Source: Streptomyces sp. NBC_01224
GTDB taxonomy: Bacteria > Actinomycetota > Actinomycetes > Streptomycetales > Streptomycetaceae
Direction: 5' to 3'
Assembly (NCBI RefSeq): GCF_036002945.1
Contig: NZ_CP108529.1
Span: forward strand, 1,674,001 to 1,738,000
DNA: 64,000 bases
The number at the start of each line of letters is the position of its first letter. The first letter of the stretch is position 1. A program made the translations under genes and the position numbers. Below the pieces are notes generated by a model, which worked only from the letters and a program-made list of their open reading frames with translations, did not search any database and was not told the DNA's origin. Shown here one piece after another: positions 45,224-54,378 of the stretch.

Positions 45224-46455
45224 CGGTGGCTCTCTTCGGATCGAGGGGTGGTGACGGCTGTGGCGGAGGGTCGGCGGTGGAGAAAGAGGAGTTCGGCAGC
45301 GGTGCGGATCATCGGGCCAATCGGGGTGCGCAGTCCGATGCTGCATTCCTCCCACGGTGTTGTGGCACCGTCGAGAAAGCGCAACAGGCGTTCCGTAGGC
45401 GTACGGCGGAACAGGCCGGTGAAGAACTCGGGGCCGTCCATCCGCCCGGTGTCCAGTGCCCGCAGCAGTACTGCGTCCATGGCCCGCGCCCGTCGGCCGT
45501 GCGGCGGGGGCACGATGCCGCGTCCGTTGCGCAGCGCGGCGGCGATGTCCCGGCTCTGCCGCTGCACTGCGGCGAAGGTGTAGCCGGTCGCCGGGCGGGT
45601 CGCGCCGCCGGCGGTCCCGATACGGAAGACGGCCGGCCCGACCCGGCGGGGGAAGCGAGCATCGGTCATGGGGATGACGCCCTGCTCCGCCGCTTCCACC
45701 GTGAACGCACTGAGGCGGAGCACTTCGCGGGTGTAGTGGCCCAGCGCCGCCTCGTAGCCGGCGGTGGTGAGTGGGATCCGGGAGAACTCGGTGTACTCAA
45801 CGAGCGCCCGGTCCGGAGCGAGTGGGAGGACGTAGCCGAAGGCGAGCCCGTGGCGCGGCTGCGGCACCCGGAAGTCCATCAGGTCCGCGACCGCGGGTTC
45901 GAAGCACGCCGTTGCTGTGTGCACGAACCAGCCGCGGAAGTGCTGGAGCAGCACCGTCCGGGCTGGCGGCAGGCGGCGCAGCGGGCGTGAGTCGAACACG
46001 TAACGCGCGCGCAGGGTCAGTGCACGGCCGTCCGGTGTTGTGCAGCAGACCTCGGCCCCCCCGGCCACGTTGCGCACGGTATTCGCCGTCGCGCGTAGGA
46101 CGCACGCCTGGGGATACCCGGCCAGTCGAGCGTGGACCAGGTTCTCAAACGGGGCGGACCGCAGCATGCGGTAGCGCAGAGGGTCGGGAGCGACGGTGAC
46201 CTTGCTGCCGTCCGCGCCGTAGATCCGCAGCCGTGACCAAGAGGCGACGACCGCTTCCTCGAACTCGCCGTCGGTTTCGTCCCAGAAGCACCAGGTCCGC
46301 TCGGGCGGTCGCATCGGACCGTCGGGCGGCTCCACGACGGTCACGGCGGTGGTACCGGTCCTTGTGAGCCAGTGCGCGAGGCTGAGTCCTGCCGCGCCAC
46401 CGCCCACGATCACCACCTCGGCCGTCCCGCCCGGACGAGTCGTACGTCGCCTCAC
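45220..46455 (-). CDS. crtY: Lycopene beta-cyclase
   Basis: 411 residues from GTG 46455, overlapping the SDR stop by four bases. The N-terminus EVVIVGGGAAGLSLAHWLTR is the dinucleotide-binding loop; RTWCFWDETDGEFEEAV, LQHFRGWFVHTATACFEPAV, and PVIPMTDARFPRRVGPAVFR-like and IGTAGGATRPATGYTFAAVQ segments follow the CrtY/CrtL order. It cyclises both ends of lycopene to beta-carotene, the substrate of CrtU. It is coupled to crtT by ATGA. Confidence 0.92.
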   Translation of the reverse strand: MRRRTTRPGGTAEVVIVGGGAAGLSLAHWLTRTGTTAVTVVEPPDGPMRPPERTWCFWDETDGEFEEAVVASWSRLRIYGADGSKVTVAPDPLRYRMLRSAPFENLVHARLAGYPQACVLRATANTVRNVAGGAEVCCTTPDGRALTLRARYVFDSRPLRRLPPARTVLLQHFRGWFVHTATACFEPAVADLMDFRVPQPRHGLAFGYVLPLAPDRALVEYTEFSRIPLTTAGYEAALGHYTREVLRLSAFTVEAAEQGVIPMTDARFPRRVGPAVFRIGTAGGATRPATGYTFAAVQRQSRDIAAALRNGRGIVPPPHGRRARAMDAVLLRALDTGRMDGPEFFTGLFRRTPTERLLRFLDGATTPWEECSIGLRTPIGPMIRTAAELLFLHRRPSATAVTTPRSEESHR

Positions 46456-47117
46456 CGGGCGCGCGGTTCGATGACGGGCGTTCCGTCCGGGGCCGTACGA
46501 ACGGTCTCGGCGTCCGTCGCCAGCGCGTCGAAACCGGCTCTGACTACCTGACGCAGGTCCCCTCCTGGGGGCAACGGCGGAGCGGTACCCGCTACCGCCC
46601 GGCTGGCGAAGCCGGTATCCAAGTGCCCCGGCCGGACCTCCAGCACGCGGATGCCGGCGGGTCGTGCATCGCGACACACGGCGGCGAGCCAGACACTCAG
46701 CGCTGCTTTGGAGGCGTTGTAGTCGGCCATTCCCGGCTGTGGACGGTCTGTCACCACGCCGGGTTCCAAAAACGCGGCGGATGTGAGGACGTTGACGGCC
46801 ATCAGACGCTCCGCGACCTCGTCACCGACCATGTCCGCCCGGCCGAAAGCCACCGAGCCGAAGGCGACCACCACGACCTCCAGTCCCCCGAGGACGGCCG
46901 CGGCGCTGTACACGGCACGCGCACAGGTCTCGGGGACGTACGCGTCGAAGAGGGCGATCGGAGCGCCTGGATACTCCTGGGCGGCCCGGGCCAAACGGCC
47001 CGGGCCGCGTCCTGCGAGGGCCGGACGTGCTGCGCGCGCGGCCAGTTCGGCGGTGAAGGCGCCGCCGATGACGCCTGTGGCGCCTGCGACCAGCACGTGC
47101 GCGCCGTTGATGTCCAT
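46452..47117 (-). CDS. Short-chain dehydrogenase/reductase at the head of crtYTU
   Basis: 221 residues from ATG 47117. VLVAGATGVIGGAFTAELAA is the TGxxxGIG-type cofactor loop; the catalytic Tyr-Lys are in MADYNASKAALSVW; RVLEVRPGHLDTGFASR is the usual SDR C-terminal strand. It overlaps crtY by four bases, so it belongs to the carotenoid operon. A role in carotenoid modification or light-related redox is inferred from position; a counterpart beside crtYTU in other Streptomyces has been treated as an oxidoreductase of unknown role. Confidence 0.85.
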   Translation of the reverse strand: MDINGAHVLVAGATGVIGGAFTAELAARAARPALAGRGPGRLARAAQEYPGAPIALFDAYVPETCARAVYSAAAVLGGLEVVVVAFGSVAFGRADMVGDEVAERLMAVNVLTSAAFLEPGVVTDRPQPGMADYNASKAALSVWLAAVCRDARPAGIRVLEVRPGHLDTGFASRAVAGTAPPLPPGGDLRQVVRAGFDALATDAETVRTAPDGTPVIEPRAR

Positions 47118-47205
47118 GCCTTGCTCCGGGGCTCAGGGACAGATTGATGGCATTCCTTCGGCTCACCGTCCACCCGTGTGTGCACAGGACACGGGCATTG
47201 CACGG

Positions 47206-48453
47206 TCACCCGCACCCCAGGTCGGCCAGCACCTCCCGGGCGGCACGTGTGCCCGAAGCCATCGCGCCTTGCACCGATCCGGTGGCCCGGTGGTCCCCGC
47301 ATACGTACCGGCCCGGGCCGTAGCGGGACGTCCGGCTCAGTGGCCAGGGCGGTCGCATCGCGGGCAGCGCCCCTTCAACGGTGTACGTGGCGACCCGCTG
47401 CCAGGCGCTCGTGTCCGTGTTGTACAGCTGGGCGAGACGCCGGAGTACGGCGCTTTCCCTCTCGGGCGGGTCCTTGCCCAATACGGAAGTCGAGACGAGC
47501 GCGGTGCCGGGCGGCGCGTAGGTTGGGGCTGCCTGGGTGAGAACACAGGTGTTCAGCACTGCTCCGGTGCTGTCCACCACCAGGGTCGGTTCCGCCAACG
47601 GCGTCGTCCCGGTGGCGTGGTAATAGGTGGTGACCGTGCGCCCGTCCGGGACCGTCAGCTCCGGCAGCAAACGCGCAGCTGCGGACGCGTCCGTCGCCAC
47701 CACGACGGTCGGCGCAGACAGTTCGCGGCCGTCCGCCAGAAGCACTCCGAAGCCGGTGACCGCGGTGACGGGCGTCTCCAGTTGCAAGGCGCCGTCGGGA
47801 AGACCGCTGGCAAGCTGAGCGGGTACCGCACCCATGCCGTCGGCCGGGAGGCAGGACGTTCCGCGGGCCATGCTCCGCCAGACCAAGTGAAAGAAGCGGG
47901 CGGAGGTCTCAAGCCGGTCCTCAAGAAAGACCCCGGACAGGAACGGCCGCAGGAACTCCTCGACCGCCGCGGCCGACAACCCTGCCAGGGAGAGGGCGGC
48001 TGAGGTGGGGCGGTCCGGCCGCCGCTTGAGAGCACCGGCGGGCAACAGTGTGTCGCGTGCGGTGAGCGCCGTCAGCGCGGCGAGGTCACGGGCCGAAAGG
48101 ACTCGTCCCGGCCGCAGGCCTCCGGCCGCCCCCGGCCGCCTGGTCGGGTCGACGAGGCGGACCAGCCCGGTCGGAGTACGGCTGACGATGCCCGGTGTAA
48201 AGGGCCGCAGTCGCAGATCCCGCAGATTCAAGCGCCGCTTCACCTGTGGATAGGACGTGTTGAACACCTGAAATCCGCGATCCAGCAGGAACCCGTCCCG
48301 TCGGTCCGTGCGCATCCGGCCGCCAACACCGTCGGACGCTTCCAACAGAGCCACGCGCCGTCCCGCCCGGCACAGGTCCGCAGCACAGACGAGACCTGCG
48401 AGACCTGCGCCCACGACGACGATGTCCGGGACCCCACGATGCTGAACGGCCAT
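47206..48453 (-). CDS. FAD-dependent amine oxidase-like protein
   Basis: 415 residues from ATG 48453 (48459 alternative). DIVVVGAGLAGLVCAADLCR and RRVALLEASDGVGGRMRTDR form the FAD site, FLLDRGFQVFNTSYPQVKRR follows, and the C-terminus has YVCGDHRATGSVQGAMASGT, the flavin-binding end of NAD(P)-binding amine oxidase/CrtI-like proteins. It lies 88 bases upstream of the SDR gene on the same strand and may be the first gene of the crtYTU transcript. Its substrate could be a carotenoid, inferred from location only. Confidence 0.85.
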   Translation of the reverse strand: MAVQHRGVPDIVVVGAGLAGLVCAADLCRAGRRVALLEASDGVGGRMRTDRRDGFLLDRGFQVFNTSYPQVKRRLNLRDLRLRPFTPGIVSRTPTGLVRLVDPTRRPGAAGGLRPGRVLSARDLAALTALTARDTLLPAGALKRRPDRPTSAALSLAGLSAAAVEEFLRPFLSGVFLEDRLETSARFFHLVWRSMARGTSCLPADGMGAVPAQLASGLPDGALQLETPVTAVTGFGVLLADGRELSAPTVVVATDASAAARLLPELTVPDGRTVTTYYHATGTTPLAEPTLVVDSTGAVLNTCVLTQAAPTYAPPGTALVSTSVLGKDPPERESAVLRRLAQLYNTDTSAWQRVATYTVEGALPAMRPPWPLSRTSRYGPGRYVCGDHRATGSVQGAMASGTRAAREVLADLGCG

Positions 48454-48605
48454 GCTCACGCTCCGCTCCTTCGACGAGATCGACCACCCGTCAGGTACCG
48501 AGTCCCGCCAGGTTCCCAGCCGATCACGAACCGAGCTCTCACTCGAGTGTCCAGCCGATCACGTTCCGGTCGTCGATGCCAGGCACCGCCACGACTGTGC
48601 ACTCA

Positions 48606-48842
48606 ATGGACGACACGCGGCACCCCGACGCCACCGACACCACGGCGGTCACAGCCTTGCCATCTCCGACGCACCCAGGCAGCGAAATCGTCCCCGAGAC
48701 CTGCTGGCTGCACGTGCGCCAGCAGCACTTCTATCACCCGACATGGTGTGTCATCGACGCGCAGCAAGATCTCCAATGTCGCACGACCGGCATGGTGGGA
48801 TGGCGGCACTCTCGCAGGAGATTGGTTACGTCGAGGAAGTGA
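48606..48842 (+). CDS. Hypothetical small protein, possibly truncated
   Basis: 78 residues from ATG 48606 (MDDTRHPDATDTTAVTALPS), with a segment VPETCWLHVRQQHFYHPTWC, then VIDAQQDLQC. The Cys/His/Trp content looks protein-like, but I do not recognise the family, and the end SRRRLVTSRK may be an artefact of truncation, since transposase debris follows. It is divergent from the FAD gene. Confidence 0.35.
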   Translation: MDDTRHPDATDTTAVTALPSPTHPGSEIVPETCWLHVRQQHFYHPTWCVIDAQQDLQCRTTGMVGWRHSRRRLVTSRK

Positions 48843-49249
48843 ACCATCTGCGGGACGCTTCGTCGCGCAACGCACTTGTCAGCGCCTCACCACAGATGTG
48901 TCGGTTGTCCTCGCGCAGAGTCCAGCGTGAGCGGAGCCAACCCTCGCTTCGGGGATATGTGCTGCCCATGGTGGTGCAATCACGTCGCCGGCCACAACCG
49001 CAGGCCCGAAGGCAAGGGGAACTCCCAGCCGGACTTAACGTCCACTGAGAAAGCCCGGGAGCCTCTACAGCTTGTCGGCCAGGCGTACAGCCACTCCGTT
49101 TCGCGGTAGACACCGGGAAATCACAGAGCGTGACAACTGCGTGGTCGCCCAGGACCTGTGTCTGCCTCGCGCTGGGCTCCCCACCGCGCCTATCTGCGAC
49201 CTCTAACTCAGATGCGGCGTCCGCCGGATCCTTGTTGCCGCAATCTATC
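48843..49249. other. Debris between crt cluster and IS5 remnant
   Basis: No gene is convincing. A minus-strand segment VLGDHAVVTLCDF near 49110-49150 resembles SLGDHGAATLCDH at about 49640-49670, so the two flanks of the IS5 remnant contain related scraps. Confidence 0.35.
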
Positions 49250-49590
49250 GGTGAGCGGCCTGCGGCTTCACCGTCGCCGGGAGCTTTGGTGATGCAGCCG
49301 TCGACGGCGATCTGGTCGAGGACGAGGCCGACGATCCGGTCGTAGGACTCCAACGTGATCTGCTTGAGTTCGGCAAAGACGCCGAGCCGGATCCACTCGT
49401 CACGGCGGTTGCGGATAGTGGTGGCCGAGCAGGTCGTGTCCGCAATCGCCTGGCAGGAACAGCCGAATCGCAGGGGCTGCAGCATCTTGTCGAAGACGAC
49501 CCGGTCGCTGATGCGTGGGCGGTGTCAGCCCAGCGGATGCGTCGGCGCGTAGGCCGATCGCTCAGGCAACAGGGCGATGAATTGGTTCCA
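49250..49590 (-). pseudogene. IS5-family transposase, N-terminal fragment
   Basis: The minus strand reads RISDRVVFDKMLQPLRFGCS, CQAIADTTCSATTIRNRRDE, WIRLGVFAELKQITLESYDR and IAVDGCITKAPGDGEAAGRS, a standard IS5-type N-terminus including the first catalytic Asp (VDGC). Upstream, an in-frame TGA replaces an expected Trp just before HRPRISDR. The rest is missing after about 49252. Confidence 0.75.
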
Positions 49591-49919
49591 GAATGGTTCG
49601 GTCAGCGATGATGGCAGTACAGGCACAGGTCTCCCCGGTGATCACAGAGCGTCGCAGCTCCATGATCGCCAAGACTTGCGCCTGCTTTGCTACCGGGGTA
49701 CCGCCACCGTGCCGATCTGTGCGGCCTCCTACCTGCACACGAGTTGGGTGACCACCGCTCAGCGAGGCGCAGCCAGGCGAGCTGGCGCACATGAGGGGCA
49801 AGCGGAAGCAGGAATGGGCCAGCCGCTGTGCTGGGACACAAGTCGACTACTCGGTGGGGCGCAGTAAATCTACCGGCCGATCTCCGTCCGCAGCTTCTTA
49901 CTGTTTCGCTAAGAGCTCC
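49591..49919. other. No gene seen; related scraps
   Basis: The segment contains a minus-strand SKAGASLGDHGAATLCDH, related to the scrap at about 49110. It ends at the TACTA duplicated by the IS701-family element. Confidence 0.3.
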
Positions 49920-51369
49920 TACTAGGGCTTTGTTAGGTCCTGTGGTGGGGTTCGGGGGTTGGTGCGGGTTGGCCGCATATCGAGCAGGCGCCGGTCCAGG
50001 TGGCCAGGAGGGCCTGGAGTTCGCGGAGGACCGCGTAGAGGGTCAGGCCGGCGCAGGGGCTTTTGGGTCGAGTCTGAGCAGGGTGCAGAAGGCCTGGGCG
50101 AGGGAGGCGAGGGTGACGTGGCGGTGCCAGCCGAGGTAGTTGCGGCCCTCGAAGTGGTCCAGGCCGAGGCCGTCCTTGAGCTCGCGGTAGTCGTGTTCAA
50201 CTCTCCAGCGGATCTTGGCGATTCGCACCAGCTCGCGCAGTGGAATGTCGGCGGGCAGCGTCGAGAGCCAGTAGTCGGTGGGCTCGGCAGAGTCGGGAGG
50301 CCACTCGACGAGCAGCCAGCATTCGGGCAGGGAGCCGTCGGCGGCGCGGCGGATGGACCGGTTGGCCGGGCGGACCCGTAGGGCCAGGAATTGCGAGCGC
50401 ATCTCGGCCCGTGGGTTGTGCTTGGTGGCCTTGCTGCCCTGACGCCAGGTAACGGTGCGGGTGGCCGCTTGCCCGGCGGCCAGGGCCAGCACGCGCAGGG
50501 TGGTGTGCGGCTGGGGGTAGGCGGACACGGGAGGGCGGCCCTGCCCGGAGTACGGCGGACGCTCGGGCGTGGCGTCGCCCGGGTGCGCGGTCGTGGTGGC
50601 CTTGACCGCGACCGCGTAGGTCAGGCCTCGTTCGGTCAGACCCTCTCGAAAGCCCGTGGCGTCGCCGTATCCGGCATCGGCGACGACCGGCAGGCCCGGC
50701 AACTCCCAGTCCCCGCGAACCTCGTCGAGCATGTCCAGGGCCAGGCGCCACTTCTCCCGGTGGCGAGCAGTCTCGGGGATGCCGGCCTTGGCGCGGCGCC
50801 GGCGGATCGCCGAAGCCAGCAGCGCGTCCTCGGTATGTTTGGTGTCGTCCCAGCCCTCGGGCAGGAACAGACGCCAGTCGACGGCCGAGGAGGCGCGGTC
50901 GCTGACCAGGTTCACACTGACCCCGATCTGGCAGTTGCCCCGCTTGCCCAGCGCGCCGCAGTACATCCGCGCCACCCCTGGCGAGTCGTAGCCGTCCTTG
51001 GGGAAGCCGACATCGTCAATCGCGTACGCCTCGGGCGAGATGTGCGCCGCGGCCCAACGGGCCAGCCGCTCACGGACCTTGGCGTAGTCCCAGGTGGAGG
51101 AGGACACGAACTGCTGGAGCTGCTGGTGGTCCACGCCCAGGCGCTCGGCCATCGGCTGCATCGACTTGCGCTTGCCGTCCAGCATCAGCCCGCGCAGGTA
51201 CAACTCACCCTTGGCCCGCTGGTCCCGACGCGCCAACGAGCCCAGCATCTCGGCCGCGAACGCCTCCAGACGCGGACGGACCTCTTCCATCTCCTCAGGA
51301 GTCACAACTGAAAGAAGATCACAATCTATCCAACGAGGATCACTTGGGGTACCTAACAAAGCCCTACTA
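49920..51369. mobile_element. IS701-family insertion sequence
   Basis: The element spans 49925-51364 (1440 bp). Ends GGGCTTTGTTAGGT (left) and its inverse (right) are identical over 14 bases. TACTA flanks both ends (49920-49924, 51365-51369), a clear target duplication, so the element is complete at both ends. Confidence 0.88.
50043..51305 (-). CDS. IS701-family transposase, C-terminus shortened by a frame change
   Basis: About 420 residues from GTG 51305 (an open frame continues into the right end at 51359). YAIDDVGFPKDGYDSPGVAR has the first Asp, VVADAGYGDATGFREGLTER the second, and RWRVEHDYRELKDGLGLDHF the Glu with its YRELK signature. The frame stops at KAPAPA. A neighbouring frame continues AGLTLYAVLRELQALLATWT, GACSICGQPAPTPEPHHRT, the usual C-terminal tail, so one base was lost or gained near 50055. 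The DDE core is intact, so activity is possible. Confidence 0.82.
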   Translation of the reverse strand: MTPEEMEEVRPRLEAFAAEMLGSLARRDQRAKGELYLRGLMLDGKRKSMQPMAERLGVDHQQLQQFVSSSTWDYAKVRERLARWAAAHISPEAYAIDDVGFPKDGYDSPGVARMYCGALGKRGNCQIGVSVNLVSDRASSAVDWRLFLPEGWDDTKHTEDALLASAIRRRRAKAGIPETARHREKWRLALDMLDEVRGDWELPGLPVVADAGYGDATGFREGLTERGLTYAVAVKATTTAHPGDATPERPPYSGQGRPPVSAYPQPHTTLRVLALAAGQAATRTVTWRQGSKATKHNPRAEMRSQFLALRVRPANRSIRRAADGSLPECWLLVEWPPDSAEPTDYWLSTLPADIPLRELVRIAKIRWRVEHDYRELKDGLGLDHFEGRNYLGWHRHVTLASLAQAFCTLLRLDPKAPAPA

Positions 51370-51494
51370 CGATCTCGGCTGATAAGCGCATCCCCGTGCG
51401 CAACAAATGCCCGAATTTTTCTATTTAGTTATGCTTGGAGTCGGCTACTGCGCCGCATCCGCGCGGTCGCGGAGACTCGAAAGGAAGCCCGGTC

Positions 51495-51878
51495 ATGCCG
51501 AAAAACGAGAGGTCGTCCCAGCCCTCGCACGGCGAGGAACCGAGCCGCCACAAGGGCGCCCACCAGCACGGCTGGGCGTCGGATGTGGACGAGACCCATC
51601 AGGAGGCCAACGACAGCGCGCACCGGTCCTTCCATCCCGATGAGTACGCGCCGAAGCCCGGCCCTGGCAGGAAGGTCTCCAAGGAGGAAACCGAGGAAGT
51701 CCCCGGCAACACAGTCAAGAGCACACATCGCCCGGGTCAGGAACGCGCCGGGAAATCCGGCGAGAGCGGCATGCACGACACCGGCCCCAGGGGCCGGTCC
51801 CAACGCCCCAGCGGCACCCGGGACGCCTCCGCATCCACAGGGGTCGACCCGCAGGAACCGCGCACCGACTCCGACTGA
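51495..51878 (+). CDS. Small hydrophilic protein
   Basis: 127 residues from ATG 51495, with AAGGAAG eight bases upstream. It is highly charged and probably disordered (HKGAHQHGWASDVDETHQEA, then RKVSKEETEEVPGNTVKSTH and GESGMHDTGPRGRSQRPSGT), of a type frequent in Streptomyces near csbD genes. No function is known. It opens the 51.5-52.9 kb small-gene group. Confidence 0.65.
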   Translation: MPKNERSSQPSHGEEPSRHKGAHQHGWASDVDETHQEANDSAHRSFHPDEYAPKPGPGRKVSKEETEEVPGNTVKSTHRPGQERAGKSGESGMHDTGPRGRSQRPSGTRDASASTGVDPQEPRTDSD

Positions 51879-52076
51879 ACCCACCGACCCCGAACGGCGC
51901 CGTCCCTGGCGAGCCGCCGAGCCGACGCCAATCTCGCGACACCACCAAGATCCGAAAGTGACGCGGTGGTGCGGAGCGCGCAACCTCCTTCTCGCCGAGC
52001 CTGACGTCAAGGTCTGACGCTCCCTGGCTTCTGCGGACTTAGCGTGGTTGTACGCCGCAAATTCTCGGAGCACGCC

Positions 52077-52514
52077 ATGATCGTCATCTTGGGACTCATC
52101 ATCCTGATCGCCGCGGTAGTCGTCGCCGTGGCCGGCGTTCTCACCAACGCCGGCAGCGCACACCAGCTCACCGACGGCTTCTCCGTATTCGGTTACCACG
52201 TGACCGGTTCCACCGGCACGCTATTCCTCTACGGCATCGTCGTCGGAGCCCTGGCCCTCCTGGGGCTGAGCCTGCTCATCGCCGCTGCACGCCGCCCATC
52301 CCACCATTCCAGAACCTCGCGTCGGGCCCCTGGACAGCCCGGCCGCGAGCCGGCCGCAGATCACAACGACGCAATCGGTCGCCACCAGACCGACCGCGCG
52401 GAGACTGCACCTGCGCGGGGAAGCGACCGACCCCACGACGACCGCCCTGTCGCCCCCGACGGCGGCCACCGGAGCAGGTGGCATCTGTTCGGGCACCGGC
52501 CCGCCCCCCGATAA
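52077..52514 (+). CDS. Small membrane protein with hydrophilic tail
   Basis: 145 residues from ATG 52077 (GGAG eight bases upstream). Two hydrophobic segments, IVILGLIILIAAVVVAVAGV and GTLFLYGIVVGALALLGLSL, with an external loop that includes FSVFGYHVTGS, are followed by a 70-residue polar tail rich in Arg, Asp and His. The pattern is common in Streptomyces without named function. It lies upstream of a csbD gene, as the DUF6131-like protein does at 35 kb. Confidence 0.72.
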   Translation: MIVILGLIILIAAVVVAVAGVLTNAGSAHQLTDGFSVFGYHVTGSTGTLFLYGIVVGALALLGLSLLIAAARRPSHHSRTSRRAPGQPGREPAADHNDAIGRHQTDRAETAPARGSDRPHDDRPVAPDGGHRSRWHLFGHRPAPR

Positions 52515-52526
52515 CCCCGGCCACAC

Positions 52527-52630
52527 GCAGGGTCCGGGCCAATCCCCAGTGGGCCGGATCCGGTGCCACACGACCCGCAGCTGCCGTCCGTACCAGGCCC
52601 CAGCGAACCCCAGACCCAGCCAGACGCGGC
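52527..52630 (+). repeat. Diverged copy of the proline-rich small gene
   Basis: About 100 bases here resemble the minus-strand sequence 26405-26300, including the identical stretch GGATCCGGTGCCACACGACC. One frame reads SGPDPVPHDPQLPSVPGPSE and stops at TGA, but an in-frame TAA precedes it and no start survives. It is a remnant of the same small-gene family. Confidence 0.5.
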
Positions 52631-52715
52631 GTGAGCGCGACACCTCACCGATTGCGGCCTCAGAGTGATCGGCGCAAGGTGGATACGTCATCCCCCAGTG
52701 AAGGGCACAAACGTC

Positions 52716-52889
52716 ATGGGTAAGGCGAAGGCGAAGGCCAAGCAAGTCAAGGGCAAGCTGAAGGAAACCGCCGGCGGTGCTACGGACAACAAGGGCATGC
52801 AGGCAGAGGGCCGCGGCGAGGAATTGACGGGCAAGGCCCAGGAGACCGCGGCAAGGGCAGCTGAGCGGCTGAAGAAGTCCGGACGGTAG
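52716..52889 (+). CDS. CsbD-family stress protein
   Basis: 57 residues from ATG 52716. KAKAKAKQVKGKLKETAGGA and MQAEGRGEELTGKAQETAAR match the CsbD pattern better than the 36.7 kb copy does. CsbD proteins are general stress proteins without known molecular activity. It ends the 51.5-52.9 kb group of small proteins. Confidence 0.85.
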   Translation: MGKAKAKAKQVKGKLKETAGGATDNKGMQAEGRGEELTGKAQETAARAAERLKKSGR

Positions 52890-53229
52890 GACCTGCATTG
52901 TGAGGTTTCACGGTCGGCGGGGCGCGGCTTGGTGCTGGCCTTGCGGGCCGGCACCGGGCGTCAGGTTTCGTTGCTCGGTGAAAGTTCGCTGAGGTTCGGC
53001 GGTTTCGGGCGATTGCATCGCCGGGTCGCCGAGGCTGATTGCCTCACCTGGTTTTCATCCTGCCTCCCCTTGAGGAAAGTGCCGCCGTATCGACTCGGGG
53101 TTACCCCCCGGAGCCGAGTGGTGTCGTGACGCGGCCCACCGTGCGATACCACCCTGCGGTTGTTGCTCAGAAGGCCGTGACGATGCAGCAGCTGTGCCAG
53201 GGGCATGACTCTGTCCCGGCTTCGGCGAG
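52890..53229. other. Intergenic, no gene seen
   Basis: No protein-like frame. Two GC-rich blocks near 52915-52970 could form a terminator for the csbD gene. Confidence 0.35.
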
Positions 53230-53460
53230 AACCTCAACGAGCACGTGGTGGGCGGGCGGGGTCTTCTCCGCCCAGTCGAGGAAGGGCTGCTGATGGTCAC
53301 CGCCGACCTGAACCAGGGCGATCTCCGTGAAGGCCGCCGCGGCGTAGGCACGCACCGCCTCGACAAAGGTGCCGACGTTGTCACCGCACGGGATGGAATC
53401 CGCGATGTCGTCCGGGCGTACGAACTGGGAGGCTGCCCGCCCTGGGTGATCTCTGAAGGT
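53230..53460 (-). pseudogene. F420-dependent LLM oxidoreductase, C-terminal fragment
   Basis: The minus strand reads FVRPDDIADSIPCGDNVGTF, VEAVRAYAAAAFTEIALVQV and GGDHQQPFLDWAEKTPP, the last part of the luciferase-like F420-dependent family (TIGR03557 type). The catalytic barrel is missing: upstream sequence belongs to the plus-strand methyltransferase gene. It is a remnant. Confidence 0.65.
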
Positions 53461-53471
53461 CGGTCGCGACA

Positions 53472-54134
53472 TTGAAGTTCCTCAAGCCTCCGGGTGTCTA
53501 CGCGCCGCAGGAAGACACAGCCATGTTGATATCCGCTCTGCGGCGCGAACATCTGTCACCCGGAGCGGAGGTACTCGACGTGGGTACCGGTACCGGCGCA
53601 GTGGCGATCGCCGCCGCCTGCTACGGCGCCGCCCACGTGACCGCCATCGACACTTCGGCCGCGGCGGTGCTCACGACACGACTGAACGCGCTGCTGTCCG
53701 GGTATGCGCGGGTGATCCGGGCCAGCCGGGGCGACTTGACGGAGCCTGTGACCGGCTTGAGGTTCGACCTGGTGCTGGCGAACCCGCCGTACGTACCGTC
53801 CGCGAACGTCCGCATGCCGCGTCGCGGTATTGCTCGGGCCTGGGAGGCGGGGATCGACGGCCGGGCGGTGCTCGACCGGCTCTGTGTCAAGGTCCCCGCT
53901 CTGCTGCGCCCTGGAGGTGTGCTGCTTGCGGTCCACTCCGCGCTGAGTAACCCAGCGATGACGCTGGCGCGGCTGGCTGAAGCCGGATTGGACGTGGCTG
54001 TGACCGACCGCCGGTTCGTTCCCTTCGGGCCTGTCCTGCGAGAACGGGCCGGCTGGCTGGAGACCCAGGGCCTGATCGAGTCCGGCCAGGAGAAAGAGGA
54101 ACTGGTGGTGATCCGTGCAGAACGGCCGTACTGA
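53472..54134 (+). CDS. HemK2/MTQ2-type SAM-dependent methyltransferase
   Basis: 220 residues from TTG 53472 (MKFLKPPGVYAPQEDTAMLI, which fits the family N-terminus). Motif I is VLDVGTGTGAVAIAAACYGA, and the substrate motif NPPY occurs in LVLANPPYVPSANV, as in Gln/Asn N-methyltransferases of the HemK/MTQ2 type. The target is unknown; bacterial relatives outside release-factor methylation are little studied. It overlaps the CDGSH gene by 20 bases. The TTG start is weakly supported by AAGG twelve bases upstream. Confidence 0.85.
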   Translation: MKFLKPPGVYAPQEDTAMLISALRREHLSPGAEVLDVGTGTGAVAIAAACYGAAHVTAIDTSAAAVLTTRLNALLSGYARVIRASRGDLTEPVTGLRFDLVLANPPYVPSANVRMPRRGIARAWEAGIDGRAVLDRLCVKVPALLRPGGVLLAVHSALSNPAMTLARLAEAGLDVAVTDRRFVPFGPVLRERAGWLETQGLIESGQEKEELVVIRAERPY

Positions 54135-54378
54135 ACCGGAGACCGCACCTCGGGCAGCTGCACGGCGCGTCATGCAGGAGCCGGGCGGACCCATGCTCGT
54201 GGAGGGGCCGGTCGAAGTGGTCCAGGAGGACGGCACCATTGCCCGCTCGGACCGGCCTGTCGTCGCACTGTGTACCTGTCGGCGGAGCCACATCTTCCCT
54301 TGGTGCGACACGAGCCACCGCGGCCGGAAGAGGCCGAAGAAAGCCCCGCCGCCGGCCTCAGAGCGGCACACGGAGTGA
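54115..54378 (+). CDS. CDGSH iron-sulfur domain protein
   Basis: 87 residues from GTG 54115, starting inside the methyltransferase gene. The sequence ALCTCRRSHIFPWCDTSHRG fits the CDGSH 2Fe-2S motif (C-x-C-x2-S-x3-P-x-C-D-x-S-H) with Thr in place of the usual Gly. Such proteins bind a redox-active cluster through three Cys and one His. Its 3' end overlaps the convergent oxygenase-like gene by 21 bases. The three genes often go together in actinobacteria, which suggests a joint iron-dependent function. Confidence 0.85.
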   Translation: MQNGRTEPETAPRAAARRVMQEPGGPMLVEGPVEVVQEDGTIARSDRPVVALCTCRRSHIFPWCDTSHRGRKRPKKAPPPASERHTE

